Source of the DNA: Bacteroidota bacterium
GTDB lineage: Bacteria; Bacteroidota; Bacteroidia; Chitinophagales; Chitinophagaceae
Direction of reading: 5' to 3'
NCBI GenBank assembly: GCA_030706605.1
Contig: JAUZOE010000015.1
Span: 1 to 64,000 of the forward strand
DNA: 64,000 nucleotides
Below the pieces are notes generated by a model, which was given only the letters and a program-made list of their open reading frames with translations, was not told the DNA's origin and made no database searches. This document shows, in pieces, positions 42,695-51,549 of the stretch (positions are counted from its first letter, which is position 1; each line of letters opens with the position of its first letter). A program made the position numbers and the translations under genes.

Positions 42695-43681
42695 TTATTT
42701 TTGAGCTAGCAAATCAGCCAAAACTATTGCTGTTACTGCTTCCAGAACCACCGGAACTCTTAAAGCAATACAAAGATCATGGCGCCCTTTCACAGAAAAA
42801 GGCTCTACAGTACCGGTTTCAACATTCAATGTTTGCTGCTCTTTTGATGTAGAGGAAGTGGGTTTTACCACTATACGAAATATCAAATCATTACCATTAG
42901 TAATTCCGCCGACAATTCCCCCGGCATTATTGGTTGCCGTAGTGCCATCCGCATTTATAAGAGAATCGTTATGATCACTTCCAAACATTTTTGCCGCTGC
43001 GAATCCGGCACCAAACTCAATTCCTTTTACAGCAGGAATCGAAAAAACAGCATGACTCAGCAATGATTCCGCAGAATCAAAAAATGGTTCGCCAAGGCCA
43101 ATTGGTAAATTGGTAACTCTACATTCTACGATTCCTCCAACAGAATCTTTGGCCTCAATAGCTTTTTGCAATCCTTTTTCCAGGTCTTTTTCTCCTCCTA
43201 TTTCAAGAATGGTTGAATTAATTTGTATCTTTTTATCCGCAGAATAGGATTCAATTACTTTTTTAGCAACAACTCCGGCAGCGACTAAAGCAACCGTCAG
43301 CCTTCCGCTGAAATGCCCGCCACCACGATAGTCTTCAAATCCATTAAATTTTTTATGGGCTACAAAATCAGCATGCCCTGGGCGGGGAACGGCTCTTTGC
43401 TTTTCATAATCGCCACTCCTGGTATTGCTGTTTTTAAATAGAATAGTGATAGGTGAACCTGCGCTCTTTCCGTTAAAAACGCCGCTGATAATTTCCGGTA
43501 CATCATCTTCTTTTCTTGGTGTAGTACCTTTTGCACCCGGTTTTCTCCTGTCTATATCTTCTTTAAAATCTTCCGGCGCAATCCCAATCCCCGGCGGGCA
43601 GCCGTCAATTACGATCCCTACATATTCGCCATGCGATTGGCCTAATATCTGCACTCTGAAATTTTTCCCAAAAGAATTCAT
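42695..43681 (-). CDS. aroC: Chorismate synthase
   Basis: A 328-residue enzyme converting 5-enolpyruvylshikimate-3-phosphate to chorismate in the shikimate pathway, using reduced FMN. Family signatures are GQSHGEYVGIVIDGCPPG at the N-terminus, DRRKPG, RPGHADFVAHKKFNGFEDYRGGGHFSGRLT, and GGIVGGITNGNDLIFRIVVKPTSS. Somewhat shorter than the usual 350-360, mostly at the C-terminus (ends VTAIVLADLLAQK). It is a single gene, not in an aro cluster. Confidence 0.97.
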   Translation of the reverse strand: MNSFGKNFRVQILGQSHGEYVGIVIDGCPPGIGIAPEDFKEDIDRRKPGAKGTTPRKEDDVPEIISGVFNGKSAGSPITILFKNSNTRSGDYEKQRAVPRPGHADFVAHKKFNGFEDYRGGGHFSGRLTVALVAAGVVAKKVIESYSADKKIQINSTILEIGGEKDLEKGLQKAIEAKDSVGGIVECRVTNLPIGLGEPFFDSAESLLSHAVFSIPAVKGIEFGAGFAAAKMFGSDHNDSLINADGTTATNNAGGIVGGITNGNDLIFRIVVKPTSSTSKEQQTLNVETGTVEPFSVKGRHDLCIALRVPVVLEAVTAIVLADLLAQK

Positions 43682-43822
43682 CTTGTTATTTTTAGCCCTA
43701 CTTCCCTTCAGCGGAAGGTATTATGGCAAGTTTATAAAATTTAAATATTCGTGCTACTATCAAAAATATATATTATCTGTAAGCCCCAGTCAAAAATCTA
43801 TACTCCAAATTTTCGAAATCAA

Positions 43823-44689
43823 TTAATATCCATATTCACGTAATTGCAATTCGTTGTCCCTCCATTTGGGTCTTACTTTTACAAATAATTCAAGGAAAAC
43901 CTTTCTACCTATAAACTCTTCGATATCTTTCCTGGCCATTGTACCCAATTGCTTGATCATTTTCCCTTCATGCCCTAAAACAATTCCTTTCTGGGTTTCT
44001 CTCTGCACAATAATATCTGCTGAGATTTTAGTCAATGTGTTTTTTTCTTTAAATTCCTGCACGAGAACCGTTGTTGAATAAGGAATTTCCTCAGAATATA
44101 AATAAAATATTTTTTCCCTGATCATCTCACTTACAAAAAATTTCATTGGAAGATCACTCAGGTTATCGCCCATATAAAACGGTTCCCCCTCAGGCAACAT
44201 GGCAATAATTATTTTCAATAATTCTTCAACACCCTTATTTTTTAAGGCAGAAATCTCAGCTACTTTTTTACAATATTTTTTATCGGTAAAAAAAGCATTA
44301 GCTTTTTCAATCGTTTCTTTACCGGCCACATCAGTTTTATTAAGAACAACCAACGCAGGTACTTTCAGTGAAAGGTTTGAGAATATTTCATCTGCCTCCT
44401 GCAAATCATCTTTAATATCTACAATCAGCAATGCCACATCAGCGTCTTCCAAACTGCCTTTTACCGCCTGCATCATTTTTTCATGCAACTTGTATTTTGG
44501 ATCGATAATTCCCGGAGTGTCCGAAAAAATGATTTGATAATTTTCCTGAGTAAGTATGCCTTTAATCCGGTGCCGCGTGGTTTGAACTTTTGGTGAAACG
44601 ATAGCCAGTTTCTCTCCCATCAACGCATTGAGCAGGGTACTTTTACCGGCGTTGGGCTTCCCAAAAATATTTACAAATCCTGATTTCAT
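43823..44689 (-). CDS. era: GTPase Era
   Basis: A 288-residue GTPase for 16S rRNA maturation and 30S assembly. GTP-binding motifs: GKPNAGKSTLLNALMG (G1), TTRHRIKGI (G2), DTPGI (G3) and NKTD (G4). The C-terminal KH domain has the sequence VQRETQKGIVLGHEGKMIKQLGTMARKDIEEFIGRKVFLELFVKV. Length and ending (NELQLREYGY) are standard. It faces the same way as aroC, 141 bp apart. Confidence 0.97.
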   Translation of the reverse strand: MKSGFVNIFGKPNAGKSTLLNALMGEKLAIVSPKVQTTRHRIKGILTQENYQIIFSDTPGIIDPKYKLHEKMMQAVKGSLEDADVALLIVDIKDDLQEADEIFSNLSLKVPALVVLNKTDVAGKETIEKANAFFTDKKYCKKVAEISALKNKGVEELLKIIIAMLPEGEPFYMGDNLSDLPMKFFVSEMIREKIFYLYSEEIPYSTTVLVQEFKEKNTLTKISADIIVQRETQKGIVLGHEGKMIKQLGTMARKDIEEFIGRKVFLELFVKVRPKWRDNELQLREYGY

Positions 44690-44827
44690 AATTCCTGCGA
44701 AATTAATCCATTGAAAATTAAAACAGGGAAATCACTTTTTGAACGAACGTAATTTTTATTCCCCCAAAATCTATTGAATTTTATACTGCCATTTCTAAAA
44801 AGGTACCGAGAAATTAAAATCAAATTA

Positions 44828-45649
44828 TCAGTTATTTTTTTGTGCATCACTCCCCCATCCCCATTTCAAAAAATCAGGAAAGGCACGAGCCCATGTTACC
44901 ACATCGTGTTTACCATCTGCAAATTCAAGATATCGAATATCACTTTCAGCATCATAGCCCTTTTTTACCAATTCGTCTATTAATGATAAAGTATCATCAA
45001 TGGAATCAATAATCCCATTATTATTCCTGTCGGCAGTTTCGTCAAGTGTGCCCGTCTCAAAAAAAAATTTCAGACCGGGAAAATAATTGCCATTTCTTAT
45101 CTCATTATGCATAATCCTGTGATCTTCTTCTTTAAAAGAAGGATCATCCTGCGATAAGGAACGCCACCATAATGAACCACTGAATACACCTACTTTTGAA
45201 AAGGTCTCAGCATGATTCCACACTATATCCAAAGCGCTTAATCCTCCAAGCGAAAAACCACAAAATGATTTTTCTTTAAAGGAATGAAAAGCATATTCTT
45301 TTTTAATAAAAGGCAATAATTCTTCAAAAATAAATTGAGTATATAATGCAGCTTTAATGCCAAGCCCCTGGTAATCGGGAATATTGGCTGTTCCATATTC
45401 ATTCTTCCTGTCGGAGCCACAATGAATACCCACACATAATAAAGGTGCTATGGTCTGTCCTGCGTACAATCCTTCCAGGATATCTTGAAAATGCATTGTC
45501 ACCAGGTCCTGCCCATCATTTACTAAAAGCAGGTTTAATTCCTTAACACCTGTATTTTGCGGTGGTAAATAACAATCAATATTTACTTCTCTTTTTAAAT
45601 ATCCCGATAGTATAGTGTAAGACTGAATGATAATTTCCCCCATTTTCAT
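44828..45649 (-). CDS. Esterase D-like alpha/beta hydrolase
   Basis: A 273-residue alpha/beta hydrolase of the putative esterase family. LLVNDGQDLVTMHFQD opens the fold, the nucleophile elbow is FCGFSLGGLSALDIVW (Ser in GFSLGG), then LKFFFETGTLDETADRNNNGIIDSIDD, and a catalytic His in FADGKHDVVTWARAFPDFLKWGW. The NNNGIIDSIDD stretch looks like a calcium-binding loop insertion. There is no signal peptide, so it is cytosolic. It is divergent from the ATP-grasp gene at 45820 (171-bp shared promoter region). Confidence 0.88.
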   Translation of the reverse strand: MKMGEIIIQSYTILSGYLKREVNIDCYLPPQNTGVKELNLLLVNDGQDLVTMHFQDILEGLYAGQTIAPLLCVGIHCGSDRKNEYGTANIPDYQGLGIKAALYTQFIFEELLPFIKKEYAFHSFKEKSFCGFSLGGLSALDIVWNHAETFSKVGVFSGSLWWRSLSQDDPSFKEEDHRIMHNEIRNGNYFPGLKFFFETGTLDETADRNNNGIIDSIDDTLSLIDELVKKGYDAESDIRYLEFADGKHDVVTWARAFPDFLKWGWGSDAQKNN

Positions 45650-45819
45650 ATGGTTTCAAAAATAGGCAAATTAAGCCCATCAAAGAATCTACTTTTATTA
45701 TATTCATCTTCGGTCAATCATTTCGGGCGAAATTAATTTTGGTATATTAGCAATCAAAAGATAAATTTAGAAGCGAATAATTTCACCTCCACCGTTTTCC
45801 TTAATTCAAAAAAAATATT

Positions 45820-46776
45820 ATGAAAAAGATTGGAATACTATTCGGTAGAGAAAGAAGTTTCCCCGATGCTTTTATTGAAAGAGTCAATGATAAAAATATC
45901 AATGGGATTAAAGCAGAAGCGGTACACATTGACAAAGTAATACAGGGAGAGAGCAGTGGTTATGCAGTAATTATTGATCGCATTTCCCAGGATATTCCAT
46001 TCTATCGGGCTTATTTAAAAAATGCGGCTTTGTGTGGGACTGCTGTCATCAATAATCCGTTTTGGTGGAGCGCCGATGAAAAATTTTTCAATAATTGCCT
46101 TGCAACAAAAATCGATGTTCCGGTTCCAAAAACAGTGATCATTCCCTCCAGTAAATTACCCGCAGAAACTACCGATCAATCTTTTTCCAACCTGGCATAC
46201 CCCATCGATTGGGAAACTATTTTTAATTACATTGGGTTTCCGGCTTACATGAAACCTCATGCTGGTGGAGGCTGGAAAAATGTTTATAAAGTAAATAATG
46301 TCGACGATTTTTTTACCAAACACGGCGAAACCGGCGAGTTGGTAATGATGCTGCAGGAAGAAATTATTTTTGATGAATATTACCGTTGTTATTGTATAGG
46401 AGGAAATGATGTACACATTATGCCTTATGAACCGCGCAATCCTCATCATCTTCGCTATGTTGCCGATTTTAAACCGGATCAAAAAAGGTTGGATTTAATG
46501 ACAGGTATCGTTTTGCGAATATGCAATTACCTGGGTTATGATTTCAACACTGTAGAATTAGCTTTGCGCGATGGGATTCCTTATGCCATTGACTTTTGTA
46601 ATCCGGCGCCAGATGCTGAATTGACAAGCGTGGGCAGGGAAAATTTTGATTGGGTAGTAGAAACCTCTGCCAATTTTGCCATTGCAAAAGCGCAATCGGT
46701 GGAGGAAGGAAAAAATAATTTGACATGGGGAGAATATGTAACAAGAATGATAAAAGGGAAATTTATAGTTGACTGA
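45820..46776 (+). CDS. ATP-grasp family ligase
   Basis: A 318-residue protein with an ATP-grasp fold: substrate-like N-terminal domain (MKKIGILFGRERSFPDAFIERVND), hinge and ATP region (IGFPAYMKPHAGGGWKNVYKV with its Gly-rich loop, MLQEEIIFDEYYRCYCIGG), and metal-binding end (AIDFCNPAPDAEL). Such enzymes join a carboxylate to an amine via an acyl phosphate. Its specificity is unknown, but the next gene is a GCS2-type carboxylate-amine ligase, so the two may act in succession on one peptide-like product. TAATTTTG at 45734-45741 is a candidate -7 element. Confidence 0.83.
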   Translation: MKKIGILFGRERSFPDAFIERVNDKNINGIKAEAVHIDKVIQGESSGYAVIIDRISQDIPFYRAYLKNAALCGTAVINNPFWWSADEKFFNNCLATKIDVPVPKTVIIPSSKLPAETTDQSFSNLAYPIDWETIFNYIGFPAYMKPHAGGGWKNVYKVNNVDDFFTKHGETGELVMMLQEEIIFDEYYRCYCIGGNDVHIMPYEPRNPHHLRYVADFKPDQKRLDLMTGIVLRICNYLGYDFNTVELALRDGIPYAIDFCNPAPDAELTSVGRENFDWVVETSANFAIAKAQSVEEGKNNLTWGEYVTRMIKGKFIVD

Positions 46777-46849
46777 TTGGCCAATAAAACCGGCAAGAGT
46801 AAATTAACTCAAGACATTAAAACTGTTGATTTTATTTGGCTCATTAAAG

Positions 46850-46945
46850 AATTGATGGCTGATGAGCTGCGGGATAGAAGTGGAAAGCCCGGTGAAGATT
46901 TTGTGCGAAGCCACTGCGCCGGACTTGTAACAAATAGCCCGTAAA
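46850..46945. other. GC-rich structured intergenic element
   Basis: Within the 263-bp gap before the GCS2 gene is a patch much richer in G+C than its surroundings. It includes GGGATAGAAGTGGAAAGCCC, CACTGCGCCGGACTT and AATAGCCCG. AAGCCCGG can pair with CCGGACTT (one mismatch) and an outer CGGG with CCCG, enclosing a structured loop. It resembles the gatagaag...agcggatagcccg-type elements I recall from many Bacteroidota intergenic regions, whose function is unknown. It may be a non-coding RNA or a 3'-end element of the ATP-grasp transcript. Confidence 0.45.
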
Positions 46946-47039
46946 TATGGATGAAAAAATTATATAAAGAGGATAGCCCAAACAATATTTCACTTTTTAA
47001 ATAAGAGCTTTATTTCTACTGAATGAAAAATAATTAATT

Positions 47040-48152
47040 ATGGCAGGTATTTCTTACAAACATTTTACAATAGGCATCGAGGAAGAATACATGGTATTGG
47101 ACCCTACGACAAGAGAGCTTAAAAGCCATGAGCAAAGGATTGTGCAGGAAGGTGAAAAAGTGATTAAAGATAAAGTGAAAGCAGAAATGCACCAGGCAGT
47201 TGTGGAAGTGGGCACAGATATTTGCCAGGATATTGATGAAGCTTTTATGGATGTAGCCACGCTCAGAAAAACAATCAGCGGTATTGCAGGAGATCTTGGC
47301 CTTTGGGTAGGCGCTTCAGGCACTCATCCTTTCAGCCATTGGGAAAGTCAATTAATTACAGATCATATTCGCTACAGTGAAATTATAAAAGAATTACAGG
47401 AAGCTGCAAGAAGTAATTTAATTTTCGGACTTCATGTTCATGTAGGCATGGAAAGCCGTGAAATGGCAATACATATTGCTAATACTGCCCGGTATTTTTT
47501 ACCACACGTTTATGCTTTAAGTACCAATTCTCCATTTTGGGAAGGAAGAGAAACGGGGTATAAATCTTATCGCACAAAAGTGTTTGACAAATTTCCACGT
47601 ACAGGTATACCCGATTTTTTTGAAAGCATCGAATCTTATGATAATTACGTGAAGCTGCTGGTAAAAACCAATTGTATTGATAATGCCAAAAAAATATGGT
47701 GGGACTTAAGAGTCCACCCGTTTTTTAATACAGTAGAATTTCGCATTTGTGATGTGCCGATGACAGTACAGGAAACCATTACCCTTGCTGCCCTGTTCCA
47801 GGGCATCTGTGCCAAAATTTATAAACTGCGTAAAGAGAACCTAAACTTTATTATTTACCCCCGGGCTTTAATTAATGAAAACAAATGGCGCGCCAGTAGG
47901 TATGGAATTGAAGGCAGCATGATTGATTTTGGAAAAGAAACTGAAGTGAACACGCGGGTACTTATTTATGAACTCCTTGATTTTATTGATGATGTAGCAG
48001 GCCCCTTGCGCATCAGAAACACAATCAACTATGTACATAAGATACTTGAAGAAGGTACAGGCGCTGACAGGCAATTAAAAGTATTTGAACAAACGCAGAG
48101 TCTTACTACAGTGGTAGATTATATCCATTCGCAATTTTTGATGGGGCTGTAG
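47040..48152 (+). CDS. GCS2-type carboxylate-amine ligase (YbdK-like)
   Basis: A 370-residue enzyme of the glutamate-cysteine ligase 2 family: FTIGIEEEYMVLDPTTREL (metal/substrate Glu cluster), EMHQAVVEVGTDICQDIDEA, GLHVHVGMESREMAIHIAN (catalytic His pair) and WWDLRVHPFFNTVEFRICDVPMTV. YbdK of E. coli has weak glutamate-cysteine ligase activity; the true product in this branch is usually unknown. Pairing with an ATP-grasp ligase 264 bp upstream and a divergent esterase hints at a small gamma-peptide or amide metabolite. Length is normal. Confidence 0.9.
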   Translation: MAGISYKHFTIGIEEEYMVLDPTTRELKSHEQRIVQEGEKVIKDKVKAEMHQAVVEVGTDICQDIDEAFMDVATLRKTISGIAGDLGLWVGASGTHPFSHWESQLITDHIRYSEIIKELQEAARSNLIFGLHVHVGMESREMAIHIANTARYFLPHVYALSTNSPFWEGRETGYKSYRTKVFDKFPRTGIPDFFESIESYDNYVKLLVKTNCIDNAKKIWWDLRVHPFFNTVEFRICDVPMTVQETITLAALFQGICAKIYKLRKENLNFIIYPRALINENKWRASRYGIEGSMIDFGKETEVNTRVLIYELLDFIDDVAGPLRIRNTINYVHKILEEGTGADRQLKVFEQTQSLTTVVDYIHSQFLMGL

Positions 48153-48315
48153 GTATTGTATCTAAAGAATTTTGTAATTGAAAAAATTTACCTTGCACGC
48201 ATTACTCCTTTCTACTCCGGTTGTTGTCTTTCTTTTATTAAATCATATATCAAATCATTTTTTAGTAAAAAAATAAATCAAAATCATCTCTTACAATCAA
48301 CCATAAAAACCGCAA

Positions 48316-49569
48316 ATGAAACGTAACTACTACATTGTAAGCCTCATCATGCTTACCTTCTTTGTAATCTCTTTTCTTACAAATATTCTCGGAGCTCTTA
48401 ATCCTAACTTATCTAAAAGCTATAATCTTACAGAGACTATGGCCGGGTTTTTACCCTTCGCTTTCTTCATTGCCTATGGTGTGATGTCAATTCCTTCCGG
48501 TTTGCTCGTGGAAAAATGGGGCGAGAAAAAAATGATGATATTGGCTTTTGCACTCGCTTTTCTTGGGACACTTGTGTTTGCGATTCACCCATCCTTTAAT
48601 GTTTTTGTGATTTCTTTATTTACCGTTGGCACCGGCATGGCAGCCTTGCAGGTGGTCATTAATCCACTTTTGAGGGTATCCGGCGGAGAGGCACATTTTG
48701 CATTCAACTCTGTTTTAGCTCAGCTTATTTTTGGATTAGCTTCTTTCATTAGCCCACAAATGTATTCATACCTGGTGTCTAATATTGACAAAGGCAATTT
48801 ACAAAAACCATTTGTCGGCACGTTAAGTAGTTTGGTACCCCCAACAATGTCGTGGGTTTCAGTATATTGGGTATTTGCTGTGATCGGGGTGGTAATGATC
48901 TTAATTATTTTACTGGTAAAATTTCCGGTGGTAGAATTAAAAGAAGACGAAAAGATTGGATCGAAAGCCAGTTACTTCGAATTATTTAAAAACAGGTATG
49001 TTATTCTTTTTTTTCTTGGCATATTCTGTTATGTAGGTACCGAACAAGGCATCTCTTACTGGATGTCAAAATTTTTAAAAACATATCATGGATTCGATGC
49101 CGACACTGTGGGTGCAGATGCGGTTTCATACTTCTGGGGCCTCATGACGGTTGGTGGCATGTTGGGGCTACTTCTTCTTAAATTTTTCGATAGTAAACTA
49201 GTATTGCGTTGGTTTACTCTTTTGGGCATCATCTGTCTTGCTTTTGGATTGTGGGGCAGTGATCACGTTTCTTTATGGGCCTTTCCTATAGCAGGATTTT
49301 TTCTTTCCGTGATGTATCCTGTAATAGTATCTCTCGGCCTCAATTCCGTTTCAAAACATCATGGCTCTTTCGCAGGCATCCTAATGACAGGAATTGCCGG
49401 CGGAGCTGTTGTACAAATATTAATTGGAGCAATCAGCGATATGTTTTCACTCAGAACCGGGATGGAATTTTTATTCATCACCCTTGGCTATATTCTAAGC
49501 ATAAGTTTTTGGGCAAAGCCTATTATTACCAATAAAACGATTCAACTTTCCGGTAAAAAGAAGAAATAG
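48316..49569 (+). CDS. MFS sugar transporter (FucP-like)
   Basis: A 417-residue major facilitator with about 12 helices, of the FucP/glucose-galactose symporter group: FVISFLTNILGALNPNLSKSYNLTETMAGFLPFAFFIAYGVMSIPSGLLVEKWGEKK (helix 1-2 and the loop motif) and VILFFLGIFCYVGTEQGISYWMSKFLK (helix 7). It should be a proton-coupled sugar symporter; the sugar is unclear. Its last 27 codons and downstream terminator are part of a 244-bp direct duplication (copy 2 at 51550), so the gene lies beside a rearrangement point. Confidence 0.88.
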   Translation: MKRNYYIVSLIMLTFFVISFLTNILGALNPNLSKSYNLTETMAGFLPFAFFIAYGVMSIPSGLLVEKWGEKKMMILAFALAFLGTLVFAIHPSFNVFVISLFTVGTGMAALQVVINPLLRVSGGEAHFAFNSVLAQLIFGLASFISPQMYSYLVSNIDKGNLQKPFVGTLSSLVPPTMSWVSVYWVFAVIGVVMILIILLVKFPVVELKEDEKIGSKASYFELFKNRYVILFFLGIFCYVGTEQGISYWMSKFLKTYHGFDADTVGADAVSYFWGLMTVGGMLGLLLLKFFDSKLVLRWFTLLGIICLAFGLWGSDHVSLWAFPIAGFFLSVMYPVIVSLGLNSVSKHHGSFAGILMTGIAGGAVVQILIGAISDMFSLRTGMEFLFITLGYILSISFWAKPIITNKTIQLSGKKKK

Positions 49570-49732
49570 CCACACACTTTTCTGTATCATTTTATGGCTA
49601 CAAAATAATACGGACATTAATAAAAAAGAGACGGCACATAACCGTCTCTTTTTTTATTTTCAATATTCTAAGAATAGCTGAGTGAAATTTTCTAAAGATT
49701 TAAAAAGATTTCTTAGAAAAATATTTATTATA
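49489..49732 (+). repeat. Direct duplication, copy 1 (MFS 3' end plus terminator)
   Basis: This 244-bp block holds the last codons of the MFS gene, its terminator and about 33 bp that match the 3' end of the ATP-grasp gene at 51760. Copy 2 is at 51550-51792, with roughly 8% differences by eye. Copy 1 ends exactly where mobile element A begins. Confidence 0.9.
49627..49657 (+). terminator. Intrinsic terminator of the MFS gene
   Basis: AGAGACGG-CACATAA-CCGTCTCT followed by eight Ts; a perfect 8-bp stem extended by A/T pairs. It lies 58 bp after the MFS stop. The identical stem-loop recurs at 53257-53284 and in altered form at 51687-51713. Confidence 0.9.
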
Positions 49733-49959
49733 CTCCCACTGGACAGATATACAGCAAGGGAAAAGAGGCGTTGGCGTATCTGTGCCAATAAATTAATGAG
49801 CGATATATTATAAAGCCTTTTCTTATATTTATGAATGAGTAAGAAATATAAATTTGCTAATAACGATAAAATTTATTTTGTAAGCTTTGCAGTTCCTATA
49901 GAAAGGCACAGATACCCAGCCACACAAAAGCTATGCTGCATATCTGCGCCAGTTGGGAG
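49733..49959 (+). mobile_element. Internally deleted RAYT-type element (copy A)
   Basis: About 227 bp bounded by imperfect terminal inverted repeats (CTCCCACTGG.CAGATAT at the left, ATATCTGCGCCAGTTGGGAG at the right). A subterminal hairpin TTGGC...GCCAA lies at 49771-49788. Bases 49835-49894 encode the first 20 codons of the transposase seen in copy B (MSKKYKFANNDKIYFVSFAV), after which the sequence jumps to the right end. It is therefore a non-autonomous, MITE-like derivative of the element at 50824-51546. Confidence 0.85.
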
Positions 49960-50060
49960 CTCTGGACCCTGATAAGCTGATGCGCCATTCTAATTCTCCA
50001 GAAGAAGGTGTAATACCAGATACGATTATTTATCAACCTTTTAATAAATCCAATTAATAA
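49960..50060 (+). pseudogene. Possible 3' remnant of an interrupted gene
   Basis: An open frame running out of the right end of element A reads ALDPDKLMRHSNSPEEGV and continues to a stop at 50058-50060, immediately before the MORN lipoprotein start. The frame has no start codon of its own and no recognised domain. It looks like the C-terminus of a gene cut by the insertion. It could also be chance. Confidence 0.35.
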
Positions 50061-50816
50061 ATGTCTAACAAAATTCTTTGTATACCTCTTTTAATGATTA
50101 TTTCCGCTTGCAACATTAAATCTCAAATGAAAATTATTAGATTAAAAGGGCCAGATGGGATAATATCAGAAGGAAAATATTTTGAAGATTCACTTTTTGA
50201 TGGTAAGGTGAAATACTTTGATTCTTTAAATGAATATTTAGGGTACTCTACCTATAGATATGGAGTAAAAGATGGCCCTGAAGTAAGTTATTTTAAAAAT
50301 GGAAAAATATCAGACAGCTCCTTTTACCATGATGATTTGCGTAATGGATTTGCGTATAGATATAACAAAAATGGAACTTTAGTCTATAAAAGCTATTATA
50401 TAAATGATCGCCCTTTTGGCCATTTATATGAGTATGATTCACTTGGAAGAATAACTCATTATTATTTTATAAATTTTGAAAGAAAAATAATTTTTGAAAC
50501 TTTTAAGAAAGATACTGTAGATTATGCAAAGGGAGAGGAGATACAGGGAAATACTTATTCTGAAGATGCGGGACAAGGTGATGATGATTTTTTGTTTCTT
50601 TATCTTTTTGCCAATCCTTTTCTTAAAAGCCATTATGAAATTGGGATTGTAGATTCAAGTAAAAAAATCATTTCCTCAAAGTTGATTTATTCGAAAGATT
50701 GTTATTATGAACAAGAATTAAAAATTCTTCCGAATGGAGAGAAATATGCAATTATTTTACACACCTATAACCCATACAAAAAGAAGGATGATTTAAAAAT
50801 TCGAATCATTGAATAG
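50061..50816 (+). CDS. MORN-repeat lipoprotein (YwqK-like)
   Basis: A 251-residue lipoprotein (lipobox IISAC) with MORN-type repeats: KVKYFDSLNEYLGYSTYRYGVKDGPEVSYFKNGK, LRNGFAYRYNKNGTLVYKSYY and INDRPFGHLYEYDSLGR. After the repeats comes a beta-rich C-terminus of unknown fold. Such repeat proteins are annotated as YwqK-family toxin-antitoxin antitoxins, but that label is weakly founded and there is no toxin partner here. It is unusually AT-rich, lies exactly between the two RAYT element copies, and may have arrived with them. Confidence 0.75.
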   Translation: MSNKILCIPLLMIISACNIKSQMKIIRLKGPDGIISEGKYFEDSLFDGKVKYFDSLNEYLGYSTYRYGVKDGPEVSYFKNGKISDSSFYHDDLRNGFAYRYNKNGTLVYKSYYINDRPFGHLYEYDSLGRITHYYFINFERKIIFETFKKDTVDYAKGEEIQGNTYSEDAGQGDDDFLFLYLFANPFLKSHYEIGIVDSSKKIISSKLIYSKDCYYEQELKILPNGEKYAIILHTYNPYKKKDDLKIRIIE

Positions 50817-50823
50817 AATGCCC

Positions 50824-51546
50824 CCCACTGTCGCAGATATGCAGCTAAGATAATGTGGCTATTGGCGTATCTGTGCCAATAACTCAATGAGCCATATATT
50901 ATAAAGCCTTTTCTTATATTTAAGAATGAGTAAGAAATATAAATTTGCTGATAACGATAAAATTTATTTTGTAAGTTTTGCAGTTACCAACTGGATTGAT
51001 TTGTTTATAAGAAATGAATACAAAGAAGAAATTTTAAACAGTATCCAATATTGCCAGGCAAATAAAGATATGGGACTGTATGGGTGGTGCATAATGACAA
51101 GCCATGTGCATCTCATTATTGGCACAAAAGAAAATCCATTACAAAATATAATGCGGGATTTAAAGCGGCATACTTCAGAAGCATTGCATAGGAGCATTCA
51201 AAATAATCCTACTGAAAGCAGAAGAGAATGGATGCTTTGGATGATGGAAAGAGCTGCAAAGAGAAACAGTAATACTGCAAAATTTCAGTTGTGGCAACCG
51301 GAAAGCCACCCAATACAATTAATCAATAATAAAATGGCGCATCAAAAACTGGATTATATTCATTACAACCCCGTGGAAGCAGGGTTTGTTACCAAGGTTG
51401 AAGAATGGAAATACAGCAGTGCAATAGATTACTATGGAGGTAAAGGACTTTTAGAAATTATAAAGCCGGATACATTAATTACGTATGGTATTCAATAGCA
51501 CAGAGAGCCTGCCACACAAAAGCTATGCTGCATATCTGCCAGTGGG
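50824..51546 (+). mobile_element. RAYT-type transposable element (copy B, intact)
   Basis: About 723 bp with imperfect terminal inverted repeats: CCCACTGTCGCAGATATGC at the left against the complement of GCATATCTGCCAGTGGG at the right. A subterminal hairpin ATTGGC...GCCAAT lies at 50861-50880. It carries the full transposase gene and ends exactly where the second copy of the 244-bp duplication begins. The 5' 180 bp aligns with copy A over its whole length. Confidence 0.87.
50926..51498 (+). CDS. REP-associated tyrosine transposase (Y1, IS200-like)
   Basis: A 190-residue HUH single-strand transposase: FVSFAVTNWIDLF near the start, MTSHVHLIIG with the metal-binding HxH (residues about 59-66), and IHYNPVEAGFV, which is the catalytic Tyr region (YNPV). 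These are the PF01797/RAYT hallmarks. Such proteins nick hairpin-bearing single-stranded ends and can mobilise REP-like elements, which fits the subterminal hairpins in both copies here. The gene appears intact. The first 20 codons are duplicated in deleted copy A. Confidence 0.92.
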   Translation: MSKKYKFADNDKIYFVSFAVTNWIDLFIRNEYKEEILNSIQYCQANKDMGLYGWCIMTSHVHLIIGTKENPLQNIMRDLKRHTSEALHRSIQNNPTESRREWMLWMMERAAKRNSNTAKFQLWQPESHPIQLINNKMAHQKLDYIHYNPVEAGFVTKVEEWKYSSAIDYYGGKGLLEIIKPDTLITYGIQ

Positions 51547-51549
51547 TGT

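Noticed and set aside
49275-49535. 86-codon ORF within the MFS gene
   Set aside because: It is an out-of-frame shadow of the transporter.
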